Source of the DNA: Streptomyces sp. NBC_00335
Lineage (GTDB): Bacteria > Actinomycetota > Actinomycetes > Streptomycetales > Streptomycetaceae
Reading direction: 5' to 3'
Assembly: GCF_036127095.1 (NCBI RefSeq)
Contig: NZ_CP108006.1
Coordinates: forward strand, 3,348,001-3,412,000
DNA length: 64,000 nucleotides
Position numbers and translations under genes: made by a program. Positions 25,941 to 32,851 of the stretch are shown piece after piece; position 1 is the stretch's first letter, and each line of letters opens with the position of its first letter. The notes under the pieces were generated by a model. It worked only from the letters and a program-made list of their open reading frames with translations. It ran no database searches and was not told where the DNA came from.

Positions 25941-26222
25941 TCAGCTTCCGCCGGCCTCCCCCACCTCCACCGATTCGAAGCGCCAGCGATGGACCGCCCG
26001 CGTGATCAAATCAGCTGCGGGCTCCGGCAGTTCGGGCAGGTCCGCGCCGATCCCCTCGGGGGTCTCCCACCAGGTGATGACGAGCACCCGGTCCTGTGGG
26101 GCGCTGAACACCTCGCGCCGCACCGGGTCTTGGGCCAGGATCTGCGAACGGGCCCATTCCAGCAGCTCGTTGGCCCGGCCGGGCACCGACCGGGCCTCCC
26201 ACATCAGCGCGATGGTGCTCAC
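25941..26222 (-). CDS. Small conserved protein co-translated with tsaD
   Basis: A 93-aa acidic protein ([20 protein letters not shown]..., [31 protein letters not shown]). The pattern of one long helix between beta strands fits a ferredoxin-like or ABM-like dimeric barrel, but I recognise no catalytic motif. Its GTG start overlaps the tsaD stop (GTGA), so it is translationally coupled to the t6A genes. It might be a monooxygenase-like or simply a structural small protein. Function unknown. Confidence 0.75.
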   Translation of the reverse strand: MSTIALMWEARSVPGRANELLEWARSQILAQDPVRREVFSAPQDRVLVITWWETPEGIGADLPELPEPAADLITRAVHRWRFESVEVGEAGGS

Positions 26223-27376
26223 GAGTACAGGTTGTCCTTGCTCAGCTCGTGCACGTGGTCGTGGTCGTGCGCATGGCCGTGACCGTGACCGTGCCCTTCG
26301 CCGTGGCCGTCCCCGTCGGAATGGCCGTGGGAATGGCCGGGAACGTGCGGGTCGGTCACCGGAAGCGAAGAGTCCGCCGACAGGTCCCAGTCCGAGGCGG
26401 CCCTGTTCCGCTTGACCATCTCCGCGCCCAGCGCCGCCACCATCGCGCCGTTGTCCGTGCACAGCCCCGGCCGCGGCACCCGCAGGATGATCCCCGCGTC
26501 GTCGCACCGCTCCTGGGCCAGCGAGCGCAGCCGGGAGTTGGCCGCGACGCCGCCGCCGATCATCAGGTGGTCGACGCCCTCGTCCTTGCACGCGCGGATC
26601 GCCTTGCGCGTCAGTACGTCCACCACGGCTTCCTGGAAGGAGGCCGCCACATCGCGCACCGGCACCTCCTCGCCCGCCTTGCGCTTCGCCTCGATCCAGC
26701 GGGCGACCGAGGTCTTGAGCCCGGAGAAGGAGAAGTCGTACGGGGCGTCGCGCGGCCCCGTCAGCCCGCGCGGGAAGGCGATCGCCTTCGGGTCCCCCTC
26801 GCGTGCGAGCCGGTCGATGACCGGACCGCCGGGGAAGCCCAGCTGCAGGACGCGCGCGATCTTGTCGAAGGCCTCGCCCGCCGCGTCGTCGATGGTCGCG
26901 CCGAGCGGCCGTACGTCGGAGGTGATGTCGGGGGCCAGCAGCAGCGAGGAGTGCCCGCCGGAGACCAGCAGCGCCATCGTCGGCTCGGGCAGCGGCCCGT
27001 GCTCCAGCTGGTCGACGCAGATGTGCGAGGCCAGGTGGTTCACCCCGTACAGCGGCTTGCCCAGCGCGTACGCGTAGGCCTTCGCGGCGGAGACGCCCAC
27101 CAGCAGCGCCCCGGCGAGGCCGGGGCCGGCGGTGACGGCGATGCCGTCGAGGTCGCGGGCGCTGACCCCGGCCTCCTTCAGGGCGCGCTCGATGGTGGGG
27201 ACCATCGCCTCCAGGTGCGCGCGGGAGGCCACCTCGGGCACGACCCCGCCGAAGCGGGCGTGCTCGTCGACGCTCGACGCGATGGCGTCCGCGAGCAGCG
27301 TGGTGCCGCGGACGACGCCGACGCCGGTCTCGTCGCAGGAGGTCTCGATGCCGAGGACGAGCGGTTCGTCAGCCAT
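26219..27376 (-). CDS. tsaD: tRNA N6-threonylcarbamoyladenosine transferase TsaD with His-rich tail
   Basis: A 385-aa Kae1/YgjD family protein. With TsaB and TsaE it transfers the threonylcarbamoyl group to A37 of ANN-decoding tRNAs. ASKHA-fold motifs: [15 protein letters not shown], the metal-binding [47 protein letters not shown] and [11 protein letters not shown]. Usual length is about 340 residues. Here an extra 40-residue C-terminal tail has more than a dozen His interspersed with Gly and Asp ([20 protein letters not shown]), ending [12 protein letters not shown] 27376 has AAGGTGAG upstream and lies inside the end of rimI (8-bp overlap). Confidence 0.95.
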   Translation of the reverse strand: MADEPLVLGIETSCDETGVGVVRGTTLLADAIASSVDEHARFGGVVPEVASRAHLEAMVPTIERALKEAGVSARDLDGIAVTAGPGLAGALLVGVSAAKAYAYALGKPLYGVNHLASHICVDQLEHGPLPEPTMALLVSGGHSSLLLAPDITSDVRPLGATIDDAAGEAFDKIARVLQLGFPGGPVIDRLAREGDPKAIAFPRGLTGPRDAPYDFSFSGLKTSVARWIEAKRKAGEEVPVRDVAASFQEAVVDVLTRKAIRACKDEGVDHLMIGGGVAANSRLRSLAQERCDDAGIILRVPRPGLCTDNGAMVAALGAEMVKRNRAASDWDLSADSSLPVTDPHVPGHSHGHSDGDGHGEGHGHGHGHAHDHDHVHELSKDNLYS

Positions 27377-27953
27377 GGGTCGTCTCACCTTGCAGGGGTA
27401 CGGGATATGCGGGGTCGGGATCTACGGTGTCGGCCGGATCTACGGTGTCGGCCGGATCTGCCGGGTCGGCCTGGTCTGCGGGGTCAAAGACGCGGCGCAT
27501 CACGAGGGCGTCCACGTTGCCGGGCTGGTAGTAGCCGCGCCGGAAGCCGATCGGCTCGAAGCCGAAGCGGGCGTAGAGCTTCTGGGCCCGGACGTTGTCG
27601 ACCCGCACCTCCAGCAGCACCTCGGCGCACTCGAAGGCGGTGGCGGCGCGCAGCAGCTCGGTCAGCAGCCGGGCGCCGAGCCCGGTGCCCCACTGGTCGC
27701 GGGCCGCGGCGATGGTCTGTACGTCGGCCAGGTCCCCGGCGGCGGCCAGCCCGGCGTAGCCGACCAGCCGGCCCGCCTCCTCCGCCACGACGTAGCGGCG
27801 CGTGGCGCCGGGGCCGCGGGCGTGGGCCAGCTCGGACCAGAACATCCCGGCGGACCAGGCGTCCTCGGGGAACAGCTCGTGCTCCAGCTCCAGCACGGGC
27901 CCGATGTCCCACCAGCGCATCTCGCGCAGGACGACGGCTGAGGTGGCTGTCAC
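27369..27953 (-). CDS. rimI: Ribosomal-protein-alanine N-acetyltransferase (RimI-type GNAT) with repeat tail
   Basis: A 194-aa GNAT. Residues 8-150 form the acetyltransferase: [34 protein letters not shown], the acetyl-CoA loop [20 protein letters not shown] (Q/RxxGxG/A-like) and [23 protein letters not shown]. It sits between tsaB and tsaD, the usual actinobacterial place for rimI. An added acidic tail of about 40 residues is made of ADP/DPADTV units encoded by an 18-bp tandem repeat. The GTG start overlaps the tsaB stop (GTGA), and the 3' end overlaps tsaD by 8 bp. Confidence 0.92.
   Translation of the reverse strand: MTATSAVVLREMRWWDIGPVLELEHELFPEDAWSAGMFWSELAHARGPGATRRYVVAEEAGRLVGYAGLAAAGDLADVQTIAAARDQWGTGLGARLLTELLRAATAFECAEVLLEVRVDNVRAQKLYARFGFEPIGFRRGYYQPGNVDALVMRRVFDPADQADPADPADTVDPADTVDPDPAYPVPLQGETTHG
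27402..27485. repeat. 18-bp tandem repeat inside the 3' end of rimI
   Basis: Two exact copies of GGATCTACGGTGTCGGCC (27418-27435, 27436-27453), a third with changes (27454-27471), and partial units on both sides. The period is 6 codons, so copy-number change keeps the reading frame. Confidence 0.85.
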
Positions 27954-28612
27954 TGCGGGGTGACCACCTTGTAGTTCTTGGGCACCTCGGCGTCGGGCCG
28001 GCGCAGGTAGAGCGGGGTCGGGGGCAGGAAGGCCTCCCCCGCCGCCAGCTTTTCCGCGGCCAGCGCGGCCAGCGCGGCCGCGCTCTGGTGCTCGGGGGCC
28101 CGCGCGTCGGTGAAGACCTCCGGGTACAGCTGCGCGCCCTGTCCGACGGCGGGCAGTCCGGCGACGCGCTCGGCGATGTCGGCCGGCCGGTCCACCGCGG
28201 GCTCGCCGGCCCGGGTGCGGGGGTCCTCGTAGCGCGCCCAGTAGACCTCCTTGCGCCGGGCGTCGGTGGCCACGACGAAGGGGCCCTCGATCCCGGCCGC
28301 GCCGGCCGCGTGGGCCAGGCCGTCGAGGGTGCACAGCCCGTGGACGGGCACGCCGAGGACGGAGGCGAAGGTGGACGCGGTCACGAGGCCGACGCGCAGC
28401 CCCGTGTAGGGGCCGGGGCCGACGCCGACGACGATGCCGGTGACGGCTTCGAGCGTGACCCCCGCCTCGGCGAGGACCTTGTCGACGGAGGGCAGCAGGA
28501 GCTCCCCGTGGCGGCGGGCATCGACCTGGTTCGACTCGGCGAGGACGGACTCGCCGTCGTGCAGGGCGACGGTGACGGCGGGCGTGGCGGTATCTACAGC
28601 GAGCAAGAGCAC
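27950..28612 (-). CDS. tsaB: tRNA threonylcarbamoyladenosine biosynthesis protein TsaB
   Basis: A 220-aa Kae1-like ASKHA protein and partner of TsaD. It begins LLLAVDTATPAVTVAL. Then come RRHGELLLPSVDKVL and the conserved GVGPGPYTGLRVGLVTASTFASVLGVPV. The GTG start at 28612 has TAGGCT exactly 6 nt upstream, so the operon tsaB-rimI-tsaD-25941 likely starts with a leaderless mRNA. The stop overlaps the rimI GTG. Confidence 0.95.
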   Translation of the reverse strand: MLLLAVDTATPAVTVALHDGESVLAESNQVDARRHGELLLPSVDKVLAEAGVTLEAVTGIVVGVGPGPYTGLRVGLVTASTFASVLGVPVHGLCTLDGLAHAAGAAGIEGPFVVATDARRKEVYWARYEDPRTRAGEPAVDRPADIAERVAGLPAVGQGAQLYPEVFTDARAPEHQSAAALAALAAEKLAAGEAFLPPTPLYLRRPDAEVPKNYKVVTPQ

Positions 28613-28618
28613 GCGAAC

Positions 28619-28624
28619 AGCCTA
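28619..28624 (-). promoter_or_regulatory. -10 TAGGCT for the tsaB operon
   Basis: Minus strand TAGGCT-N6-GTG at 28624-28610. Near-consensus -10 for the housekeeping sigma; -35 not clear. Confidence 0.55.
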
Positions 28625-28758
28625 CGACTCCGGGGCCCCCGGCCCTTGCGGCCGGTCTGCGGGCACCCCTGCTGCTACCTTCGGACCAGGTGTCGGGGTG
28701 TGATCGTCCGCCTGACATCCGACTGGCATCGACTGACCATGCGGAGAGGTGGAGCAAG

Positions 28759-29316
28759 GTGGCACGCAGCAGCTCGGGAATCGTGGCCGGGCTCACCGTC
28801 ACGGCGCTCGCCGTCGTCGGTTTCCTCGGCTACCAGGCCTCCGCCTCCGCTCCCGCGCTCCCGCCGAAGGCCGCCGCGCAGAGCCCGGTTCCCGCTCCGA
28901 GCGACTCCGGTCCCGCCAAGACGGACCCGGCGAAGCCGGTGGCCCTCCCGGCCGGCTCCGGCACCGGGGTGCGCGTCGTGTACTCGCTGAGCGCCAAGCG
29001 CGTGTGGCTGGTGGGAGCCACCGGAGAGCCGAAGTCCTTCGCGGTGGTGCCGAGCACGGTGCACCCGGCGCCCGGCAATTACACCGTGGGCGGCCGTACG
29101 GGCGCGGTGACCGGCTCGGACGGGGTGCCGATCGAGCACGTCGTCCGGTTCGCGAGCCCCCGCGGGATCACGGTCGGCTTCAGCGCCCGCGTGGACAACA
29201 CCCTGCCGGCGCCCGATCCGGCCAAGAAGACCGGCGGTGTCCGCATGCTGCGCGCGGACGGGGACGCGATGTGGGCGTTCGCGACGATCGGCTCGAAGGT
29301 CATCGTCGTTCCCTGA
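28759..29316 (+). CDS. Secreted or membrane-anchored protein with L,D-transpeptidase-like fold remnants
   Basis: A 185-aa protein. One hydrophobic segment is at residues 7-27 (SGIVAGLTVTALAVVGFLGYQAS). A Pro/Ala/Lys-rich linker follows to about residue 72, then a beta-rich domain: GVRVVYSLSAKRVWLVGATGEPKSFAVVPS, HPAPGNYTVGGRTGAVTGSDGV and IEHVVRFASPRGITVGFSARVDN. The spacing of these strands recalls the YkuD domain, but the HGT..SxGCxR catalytic part is missing. If related, it is a non-catalytic variant. GTG 28759 has GGAG 4 nt before it. It is divergent from tsaB and has no obvious partner. Confidence 0.72.
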   Translation: MARSSSGIVAGLTVTALAVVGFLGYQASASAPALPPKAAAQSPVPAPSDSGPAKTDPAKPVALPAGSGTGVRVVYSLSAKRVWLVGATGEPKSFAVVPSTVHPAPGNYTVGGRTGAVTGSDGVPIEHVVRFASPRGITVGFSARVDNTLPAPDPAKKTGGVRMLRADGDAMWAFATIGSKVIVVP

Positions 29317-29448
29317 CCCGGCCCGACCCTGACTGCCCCGGACTGACCCGGACCGACTCCAGCCGACCGCGCGGCCCGACCGGCCGGCCCGGTGGCGACA
29401 CGCCAAGTTCACTCGTACGGGGACTGCGCCGTCAGGCGCTCCCCCGTT

Positions 29449-29655
29449 TCAGGCCGCTTCGGACTCCGGGGCGGCCTCTTCGCCGTCCTCCGCGTCCTCC
29501 GCTCCCTCCACCCCGTCCCGTACGGGATCGGGGTCCGGGGCGTGCTCGCGCGCGGGCGGTGTCGACACGGCGCTGGCGGCGGCGCCCGCGGCGAGCAGTG
29601 CCCCCATGGATACGGCGGACGGGCGGGGGACGCGCGCTGCTCCTGTTGCCGACAT
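29449..29655 (-). CDS. Small membrane or secreted protein under an iron-box-like site
   Basis: A 68-aa protein. Residues 15-32 (AVSMGALLAAGAAASAVS) are a short hydrophobic stretch that could be a signal or anchor. The remaining 36 residues are very acidic (about 15 Asp/Glu, as in GVEGAEDAEDGEEAAPESEAA). ATG 29655 has a perfect AGGAGG ribosome site 6 nt upstream, the strongest evidence that it is real. A 19-bp IdeR/DmdR-type iron box lies 30 bp upstream. No homologue comes to mind. A role in iron sensing, binding or envelope adaptation under iron limitation is a guess. Confidence 0.62.
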   Translation of the reverse strand: MSATGAARVPRPSAVSMGALLAAGAAASAVSTPPAREHAPDPDPVRDGVEGAEDAEDGEEAAPESEAA

Positions 29656-29685
29656 GGCTGCCTCCTGGCCGGGGCCAGCCCGTAC

Positions 29686-29704
29686 TTAGGTACGCCTAAC
29701 CAGC
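29686..29704 (-). promoter_or_regulatory. Iron box (DmdR1/IdeR-type operator)
   Basis: The minus strand contains GGTTAGGCGTACCTAA. It matches 14 of 19 positions of the remembered consensus TTAGGTTAGGCTCACCTAA, including the whole core except two bases. It sits just upstream of the 68-aa gene. Confidence 0.7.
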
Positions 29705-29827
29705 CCTCCGTACCATGTGACCACGCGCGCCGCCGCCCGCGCAACATTTTCCCGACGACTTGTCGGAACGTTTCTCACCGCGCCCTGGCCGCGAAGGCCC
29801 CGCACGGGCGCCGCGAACGCGTGGGGC

Positions 29828-30349
29828 CTACTCCGACAGGACCCCCGCGAGGCTCTCCAGACCCGCCCCGGCCGACCAGCGGGTGCCGATCCCGCGGACC
29901 GTCACCTCGCGCACGTCGTCAAGGACCTCCTCGTGGCCGACCGCCCGGCTGATCAGCACGTGCAGCCGGTCGTCGGACAGCTCCTCGACCTTGCCGTCGC
30001 CCCACTCCACGACGACGACGGACTCGGGCAGCGAGACGTCGAGGTCCAGGTCCTCCATCTCGTCCAGCCCGCCGCCCAGCCGGTACGCGTCCACGTGCAC
30101 CAGCGCCGGACCGCCGGTCAGCGAGGGGTGGACCCGGGCGATCACGAAGGTCGGCGAGGTCACGGCCCCGCGCACGCCCAGGCCCTCGCCGAGGCCGCGG
30201 GTCAGGGTGGTCTTCCCGGCGCCGAGCTCCCCGGTCAGCAGGACGAGGTCGCCGGGGCGCAGCAGCCCGGCGATCCGGCGCCCGAGGTCCTGCATGGCGT
30301 CGGGCGAGCCGACCGTGACGTGCGTTTCCGTGTCAGGTACTTCTTCCAT
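29828..30349 (-). CDS. tsaE: tRNA threonylcarbamoyladenosine biosynthesis ATPase TsaE
   Basis: A 173-aa P-loop ATPase that drives turnover of the TsaBD complex. The Walker A is LLTGELGAGKTTLTRGLGEGLG (about residues 39-60). VTSPTFVIARVH and LVHVDAYRL follow, then VVVEWGDGKVEEL. The ATG at 30349 is 8 nt past TAACGT. A TTG at 30358 is an alternative start. The start overlaps the end of the alpha/beta-hydrolase gene by 17 bp, so it forms an operon with alr and the hydrolase rather than with tsaBD. Confidence 0.94.
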   Translation of the reverse strand: MEEVPDTETHVTVGSPDAMQDLGRRIAGLLRPGDLVLLTGELGAGKTTLTRGLGEGLGVRGAVTSPTFVIARVHPSLTGGPALVHVDAYRLGGGLDEMEDLDLDVSLPESVVVVEWGDGKVEELSDDRLHVLISRAVGHEEVLDDVREVTVRGIGTRWSAGAGLESLAGVLSE

Positions 30350-31478
30350 GCCGGCCAACGTTAGCCGCTGCGGGCACCGTCCCGGTGCGCACGAGGAGCT
30401 CGGTGAGCAGCCGGGTCACGGTGTCCGGGTGCTCCAGCATCATCAGGTGCCCGGCGGTCTCCAGGACGACCAGCTCGGCGGAGGGCAGCGCTTCCTTGAT
30501 GGCCAGGCTGTGGTCGGGCGGGGTGACCATGTCGCGGTCCCCGGCGATGACGGTGACGGGGACGTCCGCGAACCGCTGGAGGGCGGCCGTCTTGTCGTGC
30601 GCCTGGAAGGCCGGGTAGAACTCGGCGACCACGTCGATGGGCGTGGCCTCGATGAGCCGCTCGGCGAAGCGGGCGACGCCCGGATCGACGTCGCGCGAGG
30701 CGAAGGAGTACATCTTGACCATCCCGGCGAACAGGTCGGCGGTGGCCCGGCGGCCCTTCTCCACCAGTTCCACCTGGGAGCCGAGCGCCTTGAGCACCCC
30801 GGGCAGCAGGCGCCGTACGGTGCTGAAGCCCAGGGAGGGCAGCCCGTACGTGACCTCGCCCAGCCGGCCGCTGGAGGTGCCGACCAGGGCCACACCGGCC
30901 ACCCGGTCCCGGACGAGGCCGGGGAACTCCTGGGCCAGTCCCATGATGGTCATCCCGCCCATCGAGTGACCGACCAGGATCAGCGGACCCTCGGGGGCGG
31001 CCGCGTCGATGACGGCCTTCAGGTCGCGGCCGAGCTGTTCGAAGGTGACCGGCTCGCCGTCGGCCTGGGCCAGGCCGCGCGCGCTGCGGCCGTGGCTGCG
31101 CTGGTCCCAGTACACGGCGCGGACCACGCCGCGCAGGGCCGCGCGCTGGAAGTGCCAGGAGTCCTGGGCGAGGCAGTAGCCGTGGCAGAACACCACGGTC
31201 GGCCGGACCGGGGCCTTGCGGCGCAGCCGGCGCCGCTTGCCCTCCTCGGGCAGCTCGTCGACCTCGTAGTAGAGCGCCGTGCCGTCCTCGGCCCGCGCGG
31301 TGCCGGGGGCTCCGCGCAGGGATCCGTAGTCCCCGGTCGCATCGAGGGCGAGGCGCGCCTTCATGCGCATGCCCCGGCCGACGGTGATCCGTTCGACCGC
31401 GACCCCGGCCGCCGCTCCGGCGGCTATCACGCCGATGGCGGCGCCGGCCCAGCCCGCCTTGCGCCAGTTCTCGCTCAC
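30333..31478 (-). CDS. Alpha/beta-hydrolase with N-terminal membrane anchor
   Basis: A 381-aa hydrolase. A hydrophobic segment at residues 9-28 (AGAAIGVIAAGAAAGVAVE) anchors or exports it. The alpha/beta-hydrolase core has the oxyanion region VVFCHGYCLAQDSWHFQ, the nucleophile elbow LVGHSMGGMTIM, Asp in VIAGDRDMVTPPDHS and His in ETAGHLMMLEHPD. Likely an esterase or lipase-like enzyme; substrate unknown. The GTG start has GAGGAC upstream and lies 14 bp after alr. It is consistently placed between alr and tsaE in streptomycetes as I recall. Confidence 0.9.
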   Translation of the reverse strand: MSENWRKAGWAGAAIGVIAAGAAAGVAVERITVGRGMRMKARLALDATGDYGSLRGAPGTARAEDGTALYYEVDELPEEGKRRRLRRKAPVRPTVVFCHGYCLAQDSWHFQRAALRGVVRAVYWDQRSHGRSARGLAQADGEPVTFEQLGRDLKAVIDAAAPEGPLILVGHSMGGMTIMGLAQEFPGLVRDRVAGVALVGTSSGRLGEVTYGLPSLGFSTVRRLLPGVLKALGSQVELVEKGRRATADLFAGMVKMYSFASRDVDPGVARFAERLIEATPIDVVAEFYPAFQAHDKTAALQRFADVPVTVIAGDRDMVTPPDHSLAIKEALPSAELVVLETAGHLMMLEHPDTVTRLLTELLVRTGTVPAAANVGRHGRST

Positions 31479-31492
31479 GCCGCCGTCCTCAC

Positions 31493-32629
31493 TCAGCCGC
31501 CCACGTACACGCGGGGGACCCGGGCCCCGATGCGGGTGACGATCTCATAGGCGATGGTGTGCGCCGCTTGAGCCCAGTCCTCGGCGGTGGGTTCACCGCG
31601 TTCCGCGTCCCCGAAGATGACGGCCTCGTCGCCGGCGCGTGCGTGGCCCCCCTCCAGGTCGACCACGAACTGGTCCATGGCCACGCGCCCGGCGACGGTC
31701 CGGATGCGGCCGCCGACGAGCACCGGGCCGCGCCCGGACGCCTGCCGCGGGACGCCGTCGGCGTAGCCCGCGGGGATCAGCGCGAGGCTGGTCTCCTGCT
31801 CGGTGACGTAGTGGTGGCCGTAGCTGACGCCGTGCCCGGCGGGCACGGTCTTGACCAGCGCGACGGTGGCCTTGAGGGCCATCGCGGGCCGCAGGCCGAG
31901 CTGGGCGGGGGTGCCGAGCTCGGGCGCGGGCGAGACCCCGTAGAGGGCCAGGCCGCAGCGGACCAGGTCGAAGTGGGACTCGGGGAGGGTGAGCGTGGCC
32001 GGCGAGTTGGCGATGTGCCGGACCTCGGGCTCGACGCCCTCCTTCTCCGCGTACGCGAGCATGTCGCGGAAGGCGGTCAGCTGGAGCTGGATGGAGGGGT
32101 GCCCGGGCTCGTCGGCGCAGGCGAAGTGCGACCAGACGCCGGTGACGCGGACGGTCCCCTCGGACTGGGCGGCGACGGCCGCGGTCACCAGGGCCTCCCA
32201 GTCGGCGGGCTGGCAGCCGTTGCGGCCCAGGCCGGTGTCGGCCTTCAGCTGGATCCTGGCCGTCAGCCCGGTGGCGCGGGCGGCCTCCCGTACCTCGTCG
32301 AGGGCCCACAGCGCGCTGACGGACACGTCGATACCGGCCTCGACGGCCTCCCGCCAGGGCCCGCCGGGGGTCCACAGCCAGCACAGGACGGGCCCTTCGA
32401 GCCCGGCGGCGCGCAGCGCGAGGGCCTCCTCGGGCGTGGCGGTCCCGAGCCAGCTCGCACCGGCCTCCTGGGCGGCCCTGGCGCAGGCCACCGCCCCGTG
32501 CCCGTAGGCGTCCGCCTTCACGACGGCCATCAGGGCGGAGCGGGGCGCCCGCTCGCGCAGGGCCCGTGCGTTCGCCCGGACGGCGTCAAGATCGATCTCG
32601 GCGTACACGCGCGCGGCTGTCTCGTTCAT
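31493..32629 (-). CDS. alr: Alanine racemase
   Basis: A 378-aa PLP enzyme that interconverts L- and D-alanine for peptidoglycan. The PLP lysine is K38 in AVVKADAYGHG. QLKADTGLGRNG, VWSHFACADEPGHP and RHIANSPATL are conserved segments. The catalytic Tyr is in VSYGHHYVTEQ, and the C-terminal barrel contains GRVAMDQFVVDL. ATG 32629 starts MNETAARVYAEIDLDAV, the normal N terminus. A long in-frame extension upstream crosses repeat DNA and is not real. First gene of the alr-hydrolase-tsaE operon. GAGACT 7 nt upstream could be its -10. Confidence 0.96.
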   Translation of the reverse strand: MNETAARVYAEIDLDAVRANARALRERAPRSALMAVVKADAYGHGAVACARAAQEAGASWLGTATPEEALALRAAGLEGPVLCWLWTPGGPWREAVEAGIDVSVSALWALDEVREAARATGLTARIQLKADTGLGRNGCQPADWEALVTAAVAAQSEGTVRVTGVWSHFACADEPGHPSIQLQLTAFRDMLAYAEKEGVEPEVRHIANSPATLTLPESHFDLVRCGLALYGVSPAPELGTPAQLGLRPAMALKATVALVKTVPAGHGVSYGHHYVTEQETSLALIPAGYADGVPRQASGRGPVLVGGRIRTVAGRVAMDQFVVDLEGGHARAGDEAVIFGDAERGEPTAEDWAQAAHTIAYEIVTRIGARVPRVYVGG

Positions 32630-32701
32630 CCCCCACAGTCTCTCAGAGCCCCACCCGACGAACCGAACAGGCGGGGCCCGCCGCCCGCACGGCCCGCCCG
32701 C

Positions 32702-32735
32702 CGGCCAGGCCCAGCCCCGCCGTCGTTCGAGGCGA
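32702..32735 (+). repeat. Interspersed intergenic repeat, copy F1 (diverged)
   Basis: CGGCCAGGCCCAGCCCCGCC then GTCGTTCGAGGCG. The TTTGAGG of other copies is TTCGAGG here. Confidence 0.65.
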
Positions 32736-32772
32736 TCCTTCACGCCCACCGCCCGCACAGGCGGGCCGACCC

Positions 32773-32834
32773 CGGCCAAGCCCAGCCCCGCCGGCGTTCG
32801 AGGCGCGGGGGTCCGGGGGCGGCGCCCCCCGGCC
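32773..32834 (+). repeat. Interspersed intergenic repeat, copy F2
   Basis: CGGCCAAGCCCAGCCCCGCC then GGCGTTCGAGGCGCGGGGGTCC and a GC hairpin (GGGGGC-GGC-GCCCCC). F1 and F2 are in tandem in the 222-bp gap upstream of alr and downstream of nnr. They may act as the nnr terminator. Confidence 0.75.
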
Positions 32835-32851
32835 GCGGCGCCGCACACCCC

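Noticed and set aside
26249..28990. A 913-codon rightward open frame opposite tsaD, rimI and tsaB
   Set aside because: Mirror of the t6A genes; no start signal and no domain.
32630..32851. N-terminal extension of alr across the repeat DNA
   Set aside because: The extension would encode repeat sequence only; the ATG at 32629 gives the standard alanine racemase N terminus.
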